Below, piece by piece: positions 15,734 to 24,765 of a stretch of DNA of 64,000 nucleotides. Numbering within the stretch: position 1 is the first letter of the stretch; every line of letters starts with the position of its first letter. The notes below the pieces were generated by a model. It made no database searches. It saw only the letters and a list, made by a program, of their open reading frames with translations, and was not told the origin of the DNA. The DNA lies in assembly GCA_031553415.1 (NCBI GenBank), contig JAVBLO010000005.1, forward strand, positions 1 to 64,000. The letters run 5' to 3'. A program made the position numbers and the translations under genes. The stretch comes from JAIRVZ01 sp031553415 (GTDB taxonomy: Bacteria > Bacteroidota > Bacteroidia > Bacteroidales > Azobacteroidaceae).

Positions 15734-16935
15734 CAATCTGTATTGCAGGAAAAAACAATATTGCTGTTGAAATTTTAAATTATTTGATCTGTAAGTATCA
15801 TTACGAAGTAGTTGTTGTATGTAATAAAATAGATGATGGAGTTAATTCCTGGCAAAAATCGTTACGTTATATTGCAGGTTTACACAAGATCCCGGTTAAG
15901 GAGTTAAAAGATGTATATCAGATACCAGAGTTATTATTTCTATCTCTTGAATTCGATCAGATCATAAAACCGGAGTTATTTTTGTCAAAGAGATTATACA
16001 ATATACATTTTTCATTGCTGCCCGCCTATAAGGGAATGTATACATCTGTAATGCCGCTATTATTTGGCGAAGAAAAATCAGGAGTGACGCTTCACCGGAT
16101 AGATGCCGGAATCGATACGGGAGAATTAATCGATCAGGTAGATTTTCGAATAACTAAAACAGATGTAGCAAGCGATTTGTATGATAAGTATATCCACTTC
16201 AGCACGGAATTAGTAAAGAAAAATCTTGACAATTTAATTCATAATTCAGAAACAAGTAAGCCTCAGCCAATAGAAAACGCGAGCTATTTTTCTAAAAAGA
16301 CCATAGATTTTTCAAATATCCAAATAGATTTGAAAAAAACGGCATGGGAAATACACAATCAAATACGTGCATATTCGTTTAGGTGTTATCAATTGCCAAC
16401 AATTGATGGGCATAAGGTTTATAAATCTGAGATATTACAAGTCCCTTCCGATAAAAAAAATATAGGCAGGATACAGAAAATAGAAAAACATATTCTATGG
16501 ATTGATGCAATAGACTATGTTATAAGAGTATACATTGATTTTGAAGCAGAATTATTTGACTGTGCCCGGGTAGGTGATATAAACAGAATTGAACAGATTG
16601 CCAATTTAGATTATGACATTCATGTAAAAAATAAGCTGGGATGGGATTTGTTAATTGTAGCTGCATATAATGAAAATCTGGAATTGGTTAGATATTTGTT
16701 ATCTAAAGAATTTAGTGTTACGGAAACTAATTTCAAAGGAACCACTGTTTACATGTATGCAATGACAGCAGCATCTAAGTCTGGAAGAACAGATATCCTG
16801 GAAGAATTATTATCTCATGGAGCCGATTTAAAATCAAAAGATGACAAAGGCTTGAATGTGTTGGATTATGCTAAACAATATGGCAATCCCAAAATCATAA
16901 ATTATATCCAATTGAATTATGATAAAATTTCTTGA
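15730..16935 (+). CDS. qdtF: dTDP-3-amino-3,6-dideoxyhexose N-formyltransferase with C-terminal ankyrin repeats (QdtF-like)
   Basis: Transfers formyl from N10-formyl-tetrahydrofolate to the 3-amino group of a dTDP-3-amino-3,6-dideoxyhexose. The formyltransferase core covers residues 1 to about 200, with the catalytic triad in the NIHFSLLPAYKG motif (N91, H93) and D129 in AGIDTGELID. A small beta domain follows to about residue 270. Residues about 275-400 form three to four ankyrin repeats (LGWDLLIVAAYNENLELVRY, GRTDILEELLSHGADLKSKD, KGLNVLDYAKQYGNPKIINY). This fusion is known from QdtF of Providencia alcalifaciens O40, where the ankyrin part binds a second dTDP-sugar. The neighbouring isomerase and aminotransferase supply the substrate. 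The final product is predicted to be Qui3NFo or Fuc3NFo. Confidence 0.88.
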   Translation: MTICIAGKNNIAVEILNYLICKYHYEVVVVCNKIDDGVNSWQKSLRYIAGLHKIPVKELKDVYQIPELLFLSLEFDQIIKPELFLSKRLYNIHFSLLPAYKGMYTSVMPLLFGEEKSGVTLHRIDAGIDTGELIDQVDFRITKTDVASDLYDKYIHFSTELVKKNLDNLIHNSETSKPQPIENASYFSKKTIDFSNIQIDLKKTAWEIHNQIRAYSFRCYQLPTIDGHKVYKSEILQVPSDKKNIGRIQKIEKHILWIDAIDYVIRVYIDFEAELFDCARVGDINRIEQIANLDYDIHVKNKLGWDLLIVAAYNENLELVRYLLSKEFSVTETNFKGTTVYMYAMTAASKSGRTDILEELLSHGADLKSKDDKGLNVLDYAKQYGNPKIINYIQLNYDKIS

Positions 16936-18025
16936 TCTACAAAAAATAAATACGCAATATAGTGACGCTCTGAAAAAAGCGGCCGGTGAAGTCATTGACG
17001 GAGGCTGGTATTTACAAGGAGAACATAATAAACAGTTCGAATTGAAATTGGCGAAGCTGGAAAATGTTCCATCAGAAAATGTGGTAGCAGTAGCCAATGG
17101 ATTAGATGCACTGCGTATAATCTTAAGAGCATACATTGAAACAGGTATAATGCAGGAAAGTGATGAAGTTATTGTGCCTGCTAATACATATATCGCTTCT
17201 ATTCTGGCCATTACAGACAATCGGTTATGTCCTGTCTTGGTTGAACCTCTACTGGAAACATATAATATTGATATAGACAAAATAGAGGCAGCCATAACCA
17301 GTAAAACAAAAGCCATAATGGTTGTACACTTGTATGGACGTGTGGTATGGAGTGAAAAACTGGAAGCTTTGGCGAAAAAATATAATTTGAAAATTATAGA
17401 AGATAATGCCCAGGCAATTGGTGCTGCATGGAATGATAGAATGACAGGTAATTTAGGTGATGCTGCTGGATTCAGTTTTTATCCCGGTAAAAATTTGGGG
17501 GCTTTAGGTGACAGTGGGGCTGTTGTTTGTCGTGATGCATCATTAGCCAAAGTCGTTCGGACACTGGCTAATTATGGTTCCTCTCAAAAGTATGTGTTTG
17601 ACTATTGCGGTTATAATAGCCGTATGGATGAAATACAAGCAGCATTTTTATTGGTGAAAATTGATTTCATATTAGCAGAAAACCAGCATCGCCACAAAAT
17701 TGCCGATTATTACTGCAAACATATAACCAATCCTCAAATTATTTTACCGGAACAGCCTGCTAATCCCGAAGAACATGTTTACCATTTATTTGTGATACGC
17801 ACAAAAAAACGGGATGCTTTTCAGAAATATTTGGCGGATAATGGCATCCAGACATTGATTCATTATCCGGTTCCTCCACATAAACAAGCATGTTATAAAG
17901 ATTGGAATAATCAAAGTTATCCAATAACAGAACAAATTCACAATGAGGTTTTAACATTGCCAATGAGTCCGGTACTGACTCAGGAAGAAGTGGAAAAAAT
18001 TGTTCGAACTATTAATTTATTTTAA
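16919..18025 (+). CDS. DegT/DnrJ/EryC1/StrS aminotransferase (FdtB/QdtB type)
   Basis: PLP-dependent sugar aminotransferase of 368 residues that would convert the 3-keto intermediate to the 3-amino sugar. It begins MIKFLDLQKINTQYSDALKK and has the family motifs VVAVANGLDALRIILRAY, the PLP-ring aspartate D162 in EDNAQAIGA and the Schiff-base lysine K191 in FYPGKNLGALGD. NYGSSQKYVFDYCGYNSRMD and VYHLFVIR follow. It overlaps the end of the formyltransferase by 17 bases, so the four genes from the first cupin on form a coupled pathway unit. Gluco or galacto specificity is open. Confidence 0.92.
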   Translation: MIKFLDLQKINTQYSDALKKAAGEVIDGGWYLQGEHNKQFELKLAKLENVPSENVVAVANGLDALRIILRAYIETGIMQESDEVIVPANTYIASILAITDNRLCPVLVEPLLETYNIDIDKIEAAITSKTKAIMVVHLYGRVVWSEKLEALAKKYNLKIIEDNAQAIGAAWNDRMTGNLGDAAGFSFYPGKNLGALGDSGAVVCRDASLAKVVRTLANYGSSQKYVFDYCGYNSRMDEIQAAFLLVKIDFILAENQHRHKIADYYCKHITNPQIILPEQPANPEEHVYHLFVIRTKKRDAFQKYLADNGIQTLIHYPVPPHKQACYKDWNNQSYPITEQIHNEVLTLPMSPVLTQEEVEKIVRTINLF

Positions 18026-18034
18026 TCCGTTTGA

Positions 18035-19519
18035 GTGGAACAAGAAAAATCATCCTACCGTCAAGTCTTTAAAGCAACTTCTGTTTTTGGAGGAGTACAG
18101 GTATTTAACATACTTATTGGGCTTATACGTTCCAAAATAGTGGCAGTGTTATTAGGCACTTCCGGTTATGGATTTATGGGATTACTTAGTGCTCCACTGA
18201 ATTTAATAGAAAATTTAACCGGTTTAGGAATCGGATTTAGTGCTATCAGGGATATATCTTCAGCCAATGAAACCGGAGAGCAGGTAAAGTTGAGCACTAC
18301 TCTAAAAACATTTCGCAGGTGGGTTTGGTTCACTGGCTTACTGGGAATGCTTACTGTTATAATATTGTCACCATGGTTAAGCAAATGGAGTTTTGGAAAT
18401 AAGGGTTATACATGGGTATTTTTATTAATGTCCGTCACCTTGTTGATTAATTCTGTCAATGGAGGATTTTCAGCAATTCTAAGAGGAACCAGGAGAATAA
18501 AAGATACTGCCAAAGCCGGAATATTGGGGGCTGCTTTAGGACTCATAACATCTATTCCACTATATTATCTTTATGGAATAAATGGTGTTGTTCCTGCACT
18601 TATAATATCAGCATTAACAGGATTATTCCTGTCCTGGTATTTTTCGCGGAAAGTAAAAACAACTCCGGTACAAATAGCATATAAAGAATCCTACGAACAA
18701 GGCAAGGCAATGGTTAAGTTAGGCTTTATGATGACTTTAACCGGACTCATTTCAAATGGAGTTTCTTATTTGGTGATTGCATACATCAGTAATATTGGAG
18801 GTGTGTCGGAAGTAGGTTTGTACAATGCCGGGTGGGCTATAACCAATCAATACGTGGGTCTGGTATTTGCAGCTATGGGAGCCGATTATTTCCCTCGTTT
18901 AGCTGGCGCACATGCTGACAATTTGAAAATCAAGGAAATGGTGAATCAGCAAGCTGAGATAGCGATTTTGATAATTGCACCTATCATGTTATTTTATCTA
19001 TCTTCGCTTCCAATACTGATTCCGCTTCTATACACCAAAGATTTTTTATCAGTGATTCCTTTTACCCAATGGATAGTTTTAGGAATGCTGTTTAAGGCTG
19101 CTTCCTGGACTATGGGCTTTATTATTTTAGCAAAAGGCGAAACCAAATTATATTTCTGGGCGGAAACAATATTTAATGCTGTGTTGCTGTGTTGTAATAT
19201 CGGAGGATACTATTTATTTGGATTGAAAGGTATTGGAATAGGATTTGTAGTCTTGTATATATTCTATTTCTTTTTTATATTTATTATTTGCAAAAAGAAA
19301 TATGTTTTTAATTTCACCAAATCTTTTTCAAAGATATTTTCGATACAGTTATTCCTTTGTACAATTGCGTTTTCAATTGCTTATTTTTTCAAATATTCAA
19401 TAGGATATATTTCCGGAGGCATTTTATTGGTTGTTTCATTTTTATATTCATTAAAAGAATTGAATAACAGAATCGGGATTAAAGAATTTATTTACTCGAA
19501 AATAATAAAAAATAAATGA
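18035..19519 (+). CDS. wzx: Oligosaccharide flippase / O-antigen translocase (Wzx)
   Basis: Polytopic protein of 494 residues with 12 or more transmembrane helices, of the PST/MOP superfamily. It would flip the undecaprenyl-linked repeat unit to the periplasmic face. The N-terminus FGGVQVFNILIGLIRSKIVA and the following GTSGYGFMGLLSAP resemble the WzxE/O-antigen translocase subgroup. The gene appears to start with GTG at 18035, 9 bases after the aminotransferase stop; no better in-frame ATG precedes the conserved first helix. It overlaps the next gene by 4 bases. It forms a Wzx/Wzy pair with the polymerase-like gene 5 kb downstream. Confidence 0.9.
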   Translation: MEQEKSSYRQVFKATSVFGGVQVFNILIGLIRSKIVAVLLGTSGYGFMGLLSAPLNLIENLTGLGIGFSAIRDISSANETGEQVKLSTTLKTFRRWVWFTGLLGMLTVIILSPWLSKWSFGNKGYTWVFLLMSVTLLINSVNGGFSAILRGTRRIKDTAKAGILGAALGLITSIPLYYLYGINGVVPALIISALTGLFLSWYFSRKVKTTPVQIAYKESYEQGKAMVKLGFMMTLTGLISNGVSYLVIAYISNIGGVSEVGLYNAGWAITNQYVGLVFAAMGADYFPRLAGAHADNLKIKEMVNQQAEIAILIIAPIMLFYLSSLPILIPLLYTKDFLSVIPFTQWIVLGMLFKAASWTMGFIILAKGETKLYFWAETIFNAVLLCCNIGGYYLFGLKGIGIGFVVLYIFYFFFIFIICKKKYVFNFTKSFSKIFSIQLFLCTIAFSIAYFFKYSIGYISGGILLVVSFLYSLKELNNRIGIKEFIYSKIIKNK

Positions 19520-20460
19520 AAGATTTACCATTGGTATCAATCGTAATTATCACTTACAACTCTTCAAGGTATGTACTTGAAACATTGGAGAGTGCAAAAA
19601 CGCAAACATATCAGAATATAGAATTAATTGTTTCCGACGATTGTTCGAAAGATAATACGGTTGATATTTGCAGGAAATGGATAGAAGAAAATAAAGATAG
19701 ATTTATCAGAACAGAATTAATTACTGTTGCTAAAAACACCGGAATATCTCCTAACTGCAACAGAGGATGTAAGGTTGCCAGGGGAGAATGGATAAAACTA
19801 ATAGCAGGAGATGATGCATTATTAAACAATTGTATTGAGGATTATATGAATCTTGCAAGTCAGAATGATAAAATAAAAATTATGCATTCGAAAGCCGCAT
19901 TTTATAAGGATATATTGGATGAAAAATCTTTTCTTGAAGATGTTGGCGATTCTTACCCAATCCTCATGAATGATAAATATTCTCCACAGGAGCAATTTAA
20001 ATATTTATCATTCGGCTGCCATATAAAATCTTGTAGCATTATAATAAAAAAAGAATTATTGGAAGCTGTTGGTTATTACGACGAATCAATCCCGATGTGT
20101 GAAGACTTACCAATGTTTCTTAAGGTAACTTTGGATGGTTACTCAATTTTTTTCCTGAATAAGAGTACTGTAAAATACAGGATGAATGATCATTCGATAT
20201 ACATAGGTCAATCAAAAAATTTACTTGTACACCCGTTCTATAAAATTGATTATGTTATTTACAAAAAATATGTATACCCACATTGTGGCATAATAAGACG
20301 TTTTATGCAATCTTATTATTACAACGGAAACAGATTATTTTATTCACTTAAGACGAATCAGAGTTCCACAATCGGGAAAGTAGCTTATAAATGTTTTTAC
20401 AGGATATTTTACATGTACCAGAGTAAAGTTGTGAAAAAAATATTAACCCATTCGATATAA
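19516..20460 (+). CDS. Glycosyltransferase family 2
   Basis: GT-A transferase of 314 residues. The core at residues 1-120 has LVSIVIITYNSSRYVLETLE, LIVSDDCSKDNTVDICRKW and the DxD-like WIKLIAGDDALLNN. A later EDLPMFLKVTLDGY segment (near residue 197) resembles the ED-containing acceptor motif of EpsE/WcaA-like enzymes. The C-terminus is basic, which may help membrane association. It overlaps the flippase by 4 bases (ATGA) and is followed after 1 base by another GT2. The sugar is unknown. Confidence 0.88.
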   Translation: MKDLPLVSIVIITYNSSRYVLETLESAKTQTYQNIELIVSDDCSKDNTVDICRKWIEENKDRFIRTELITVAKNTGISPNCNRGCKVARGEWIKLIAGDDALLNNCIEDYMNLASQNDKIKIMHSKAAFYKDILDEKSFLEDVGDSYPILMNDKYSPQEQFKYLSFGCHIKSCSIIIKKELLEAVGYYDESIPMCEDLPMFLKVTLDGYSIFFLNKSTVKYRMNDHSIYIGQSKNLLVHPFYKIDYVIYKKYVYPHCGIIRRFMQSYYYNGNRLFYSLKTNQSSTIGKVAYKCFYRIFYMYQSKVVKKILTHSI

Positions 20461-20461
20461 A

Positions 20462-21418
20462 ATGCTCCTTAGTTTTATTGTCCCGGCATATAATGCTGAG
20501 AAATATTTATCAACATGTTTGGATAGTTTGTTGAAACAAAATATATCCCATAATGATTATGAAATAATAATCGTTAATGACGGGAGTATTGACGGGACAT
20601 TAAAAATTGCTTCAGAATATCAGGAACAATTTTCTTTGATTAAAATTATTAACCAGCAGAATCAGGGACTTTCTTCTGCACGAAATGAAGGATTTTTAAG
20701 GGCTGAGGGCGAATTTATCTGGTTTGTTGATTCGGATGACTATATCAGCGTTAATTGTCTTCAAGAATTAATCAATTTCTGCCATACAACACAATGCGAT
20801 TTGTTTGGCATTGCACCTTCTTTCCCTTTCAGAGAGATTTTTCCAGAAACACTATCTATTCAACAAGAGGTTTCAAAAGAATATTCAGGAAAGGAATGGT
20901 TATTGTCTCCAAATGTATTCATCGGGGCATGGGCATATGTTATAAGGCGAAATTTTTGGAAAGAAAAAAAATTGTCCTTCTTTCCGAGCATCTATTATGA
21001 AGATACAGAATGCATGTCCAGAGCTATTTATTATGCTGATAAGATTTTTGTATTAAATGAATTTTCTGTTTACAATTATGTTCAGCATCCAGGTTCCATC
21101 ATGAATTCAAAAGTGTCGAGAAAGAAGATATTTGATGTTCTGATTGTATCCGCTTCTTTACGCAAATTCGCTTCTGATGTTAAAGATCCCGTCGTTCAAT
21201 TATATTTTGAGAAAATATACACAAATTGTTTTATATCAGGATTCAATATGATCATTGATGGTAAAATGGATATAAGTGTGGCAAAAGAATTTATTCTTAG
21301 GGCAAAAGATTGTTATCCGGAACACTTGTTCGGAAAAAATATAATGCAAAAAATATATCAATATTTGGTGATTCATTATCCACTGTTTTATTTTAGGCTC
21401 AAAAAAATCTTAAAATGA
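20462..21418 (+). CDS. Glycosyltransferase family 2 (EpsJ-like)
   Basis: GT-A transferase of 318 residues beginning LSFIVPAYNAEKYLSTCLDS. The catalytic signatures are VNDGSIDGTLKIASEY, GLSSARNEGFLRAEGEF and the DxD-type motif WFVDSDDYI, all within the first 100 residues. A segment IYYEDTECMSRAIYYADKIF follows near residue 178. The pattern matches EpsJ/WaaV-like enzymes of exopolysaccharide clusters. It overlaps the next GT4 by 4 bases. The ribosome-binding region is inside the preceding gene, so translation is probably coupled. Confidence 0.88.
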   Translation: MLLSFIVPAYNAEKYLSTCLDSLLKQNISHNDYEIIIVNDGSIDGTLKIASEYQEQFSLIKIINQQNQGLSSARNEGFLRAEGEFIWFVDSDDYISVNCLQELINFCHTTQCDLFGIAPSFPFREIFPETLSIQQEVSKEYSGKEWLLSPNVFIGAWAYVIRRNFWKEKKLSFFPSIYYEDTECMSRAIYYADKIFVLNEFSVYNYVQHPGSIMNSKVSRKKIFDVLIVSASLRKFASDVKDPVVQLYFEKIYTNCFISGFNMIIDGKMDISVAKEFILRAKDCYPEHLFGKNIMQKIYQYLVIHYPLFYFRLKKILK

Positions 21419-22542
21419 AAAAATTGCTTATAGATGTCAATTCTGTCGTACCCTATTATGTCTGTGGAAAAATGACTGGTATCGGACGTACTACGCTCGA
21501 ATTGGTACAGGAATTATCTAAAATACCGGATATTCCCTTTGAGATAATGCTTTATTCTCAAAATATGAAAGGAATTGGAGGAAAGAATCTGGAAACCCCA
21601 TTTAAAACCAAACATTTATATTTGCCACACAGGCCGGAATATGATAAATGGTTACAACGATTGCCAGTTAAAGAATGTTTTACCAAATATGATTTAATGC
21701 ACATTCCTCAAAATTTTGAATATGTTCATTGCCCTAACAGAACAATTGTAACATTGCATGATGCTTTGTTTATGAAATTGCAAGAATCGGCATTCAATCA
21801 TAATGAAATGAGGGAAACAATTCCGGCTTTTATTAATAAATGCATGGCAATCATTACCTGTTCTGAAAATTCAAAAAATGATATTGTTGAAACAATGGGG
21901 ATTAACCCTGATAAGATACATGTAATCCCATGGGGCATAAGGCATGATATTTTTTACCCGGAACCGGATATGGAAAAAACCAAGCTTACGATTGAAAAGA
22001 AATGGGGGATAAAATCTCCATACTTTTTTTCAGTTTCATGCAATGACGAACGTAAAAACACACATAAATTAATCGATGTGTATATTAAATTATCGCAAAA
22101 CAATTTACAGAATGATCTGTGCTTAGTTTGGGGTGCTCCGGAATATATCCGTAAGAAAGTTATAGAAAACAAACTTCAAAATAGGATCCATTTCTTGGAT
22201 AGTGTCAGTAATGATGATTTAAGATTACTATATGCCGGTGCTACAGCTACTGTTTTTCCTTCTTTATATGAAGGATTCGGACTTCCAGTGTTAGAGTCAA
22301 TGGCTTGTGGAACTCCGGTTATTTCATCCGACACATCTTCTTTACCTGAAGTCGGAGGTGATGCCGCAATTTATATCAATCCGGAAAATATGGATACACT
22401 TGAAAATGCATTAATTTTATTTGAAAATAACACATTAGATAATAAATCATTACAAGAACGAAGCATTAAACAGGCATCTAAATTTACTTGGAATAAGTGT
22501 GCACATTCAACTATTTCTGTTTATGAAAAATATTTGTATTGA
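21415..22542 (+). CDS. Glycosyltransferase family 4
   Basis: GT-B transferase of 375 residues. The N-terminal domain shows GKMTGIGRTTLELVQELSK and a TLHDALFMKLQ segment. The donor-binding domain contains the EX7E motif in PSLYEGFGLPVLESMACG followed by TPVISSDTSSLPEVGGDAA. This set resembles mannosyltransferase-type GT4 enzymes (WbpZ/WcaI-like), but sugar identity is not proven. The 3' end overlaps the acyltransferase gene by 20 bases. Confidence 0.88.
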   Translation: MKKLLIDVNSVVPYYVCGKMTGIGRTTLELVQELSKIPDIPFEIMLYSQNMKGIGGKNLETPFKTKHLYLPHRPEYDKWLQRLPVKECFTKYDLMHIPQNFEYVHCPNRTIVTLHDALFMKLQESAFNHNEMRETIPAFINKCMAIITCSENSKNDIVETMGINPDKIHVIPWGIRHDIFYPEPDMEKTKLTIEKKWGIKSPYFFSVSCNDERKNTHKLIDVYIKLSQNNLQNDLCLVWGAPEYIRKKVIENKLQNRIHFLDSVSNDDLRLLYAGATATVFPSLYEGFGLPVLESMACGTPVISSDTSSLPEVGGDAAIYINPENMDTLENALILFENNTLDNKSLQERSIKQASKFTWNKCAHSTISVYEKYLY

Positions 22543-23614
22543 TTATAAAGCTAATAATTTTAATTTAATTCGTCTATTTGCTGCATTTCAAGTACTTATA
22601 GGCCATCTGGATCAGTTGTTACCAACTTTAGACTGGTTTAACTATTGTTCTTTATTTAATGGAGTGCCGATATTTTTTACTTTAAGCGGTTTTTTGATTT
22701 ATTGGTCATATGACAATAATCCTCAATGGAAGACATATTTTGTGAACCGTTTTTTACGGCTCTATCCGGCTCTTATATGCTCTTTTATTTTAACGGTTAT
22801 ACTTTTAATCTCTTTTGGTTACTTGAATTTAGATAAGTTAAAAAGCAGCCAATTTATTTTGTGGATTCTTACTCAATTAACCTTTATACAAGAATTTGCT
22901 CCATCAAGTATACATGGTTTTGGTGGGCAAATTGAGCCCAATGCGGCGTTATGGACTATTAGTGTAGAAATACTGCTGTATTTTAGCATTCCGGTTATTT
23001 TCCATTTTATTAAAAAGCACAACACTAAGGTTAAAACAATAGTATTTGTTATATTGGGAATCATTTCATATATACAAAATCAGACTCTTTTTGTAACTAA
23101 TTTTCTAGCTACCCCTTCTGATAATGGATATTATTTGATATTTACACATCCTTTCTTGCAGTTTGCAAGCTTCTTCTGGTTCTTTTGTTGTGGAATTATT
23201 GTTTATCTGAATAAAGAGAGGATTATTCCTGTTATCGCAAATAAAGGGTTTTATTTTATAATTATATACATAATCCTTTCCGCTATTTATTATTATTTCG
23301 GATATCATCCGGGAAACTACCGTCCAAATTTCATAGAACTATTACTACATGTTTTTTTGGTTTTAAGTATTTTTAGTTTTGCATATACAAAACCCCAATT
23401 GACATCCAAGTTAATCGGGAAGACTGATATATCATACGGTCTCTATATTTATCATCTTTTAATTATACATTCTTTCTATGAACTAGGATTAAAAGACAAT
23501 TGGATGCATATTACACTATTAATTATTATCTGTCTTTTCGTAGGGTGGCTGTCCTGGGAATTAGTTGAAAAAAGAGCCTTGAAATTTAAAAAGAAATCTC
23601 TATACAAAGTTTAA
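22523..23614 (+). CDS. Acyltransferase family 3 (OafA-like O-acetyltransferase)
   Basis: Membrane O-acyltransferase with about ten hydrophobic helices. It begins MKNICIDYKANNFNLIRLFA and carries the family motif RLFAAFQVLIGH with the conserved Arg and His in the first helix. Such enzymes move acetyl groups to sugars of the growing glycan. An in-frame GTG at 22499 would add eight residues, but the ATG at 22523 was preferred because it directly precedes the conserved region. The C-terminus (ELVEKRALKFKKKSLYKV) is cytosolic and basic. It starts inside the preceding GT4 and ends 1 base before the next GT4. Confidence 0.87.
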   Translation: MKNICIDYKANNFNLIRLFAAFQVLIGHLDQLLPTLDWFNYCSLFNGVPIFFTLSGFLIYWSYDNNPQWKTYFVNRFLRLYPALICSFILTVILLISFGYLNLDKLKSSQFILWILTQLTFIQEFAPSSIHGFGGQIEPNAALWTISVEILLYFSIPVIFHFIKKHNTKVKTIVFVILGIISYIQNQTLFVTNFLATPSDNGYYLIFTHPFLQFASFFWFFCCGIIVYLNKERIIPVIANKGFYFIIIYIILSAIYYYFGYHPGNYRPNFIELLLHVFLVLSIFSFAYTKPQLTSKLIGKTDISYGLYIYHLLIIHSFYELGLKDNWMHITLLIIICLFVGWLSWELVEKRALKFKKKSLYKV

Positions 23615-23615
23615 A

Positions 23616-24755
23616 ATGAAAATAGTTTACTGTAAAGATTCTTTGGGTAATGCAGCAGGAATGGAACGGGTCCTTTGTACAAAAGCCAATTATTTTGCTG
23701 ATATTTTGGGATATGAAGTACATATTGTTTTAATAGAGCCGGTACCATCTAATTTATTTTTCAGTTTTTCATCTAAAATTATCATTCATTCATTAAACAT
23801 AAATAGTCCGAAAAAAAAATCATGGCAAGTATTTTTCAAAACTGCATTTGACAGGGAATACAAGAAAAAGTTAGCTGTTTTTTTACAAAAAATTAAACCA
23901 GACATAACAATTAGTATGTTTGGAGAAGAAATTTCATTTCTTTATCAGTTAAGGGATGGAAGTAAAAAAATCCTGGAATTTCATTTTTCACGAAATTATT
24001 TATCCCATCTGATTGAAGGTTTGCCCAATTCAAAATTGAAATGGTTAAAAAAATTACAAGTACAATTATTACTACATAGAGAACATTATTACGCATCAAA
24101 ATATGATCATATAGTTCTGCTTACAGAAAAAGACAAACAATTGTGGGGCGGGGATAAGCGTTTTACAGTGATTCCAAACCCTCTTTCTTTTTTATCAAAT
24201 CATTCTGCTAAGCTGGAAAGTAAGGTTATTGTTGCGATGGGAAGATATATTGCTCAAAAAGGATTTGACTTATTGATACAAGCATTTTCTTTGCTGAAAG
24301 ATGAATTTAAAGACTGGAAATTGTTGATTTATGGAGAAGGGCAAGACCGCGTTTTTTTGCAACAGCTGATAAATAAACTATCTTTGCAGGAAAATATAAT
24401 TCTGAAGAAGAATACCAGCGATATTGAAGAAATAATGTCAGAGACATCGCTATTTGTGCTGCCTTCCCGCTATGAGGGATTTGGTTTAGTGTTGATAGAA
24501 GCAATGGAATGTGGAGTGCCGTGTGTGGCATTCGACTGTGAATGTGGGCCATCAGAAATTATCAAAGACAATGAAGATGGATTTCTTGTTAAAACAGGTG
24601 ATATAAAAGAGTTGGTCTACAAAATGAAACAGTTGATGGAGAATGAGGAGCTACGAAAATCAATGGGGAAAAGTGCAAAAAAGAATGTTACAAGGTATTA
24701 TCCCGATGTAATTATGGGAAAATGGAATTCTTTCTTTTTAAATCTGTTTAATTAA
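23616..24755 (+). CDS. Glycosyltransferase family 4
   Basis: GT-B transferase of 379 residues with a GGxGxE-like N-terminal loop (GNAAGMERVLCTKANYF). The donor domain holds VAMGRYIAQKGFDLLIQAFS, LLIYGEGQDR and the EX7E motif in PSRYEGFGLVLIEAMECG, followed by CGPSEIIKDNEDGFLV. The pattern is typical of N-acetylhexosaminyl or galactosyl GT4 enzymes of amylovoran/EPS type. It is linked tightly to the acyltransferase upstream and to the polymerase 10 bases downstream. Specificity is undetermined. Confidence 0.88.
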   Translation: MKIVYCKDSLGNAAGMERVLCTKANYFADILGYEVHIVLIEPVPSNLFFSFSSKIIIHSLNINSPKKKSWQVFFKTAFDREYKKKLAVFLQKIKPDITISMFGEEISFLYQLRDGSKKILEFHFSRNYLSHLIEGLPNSKLKWLKKLQVQLLLHREHYYASKYDHIVLLTEKDKQLWGGDKRFTVIPNPLSFLSNHSAKLESKVIVAMGRYIAQKGFDLLIQAFSLLKDEFKDWKLLIYGEGQDRVFLQQLINKLSLQENIILKKNTSDIEEIMSETSLFVLPSRYEGFGLVLIEAMECGVPCVAFDCECGPSEIIKDNEDGFLVKTGDIKELVYKMKQLMENEELRKSMGKSAKKNVTRYYPDVIMGKWNSFFLNLFN

Positions 24756-24765
24756 TTATTCTATT

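Noticed and set aside
16834..17316. 160-codon minus-strand frame across the qdtF/aminotransferase overlap
   Set aside because: It is a shadow of two well-supported genes on the other strand.
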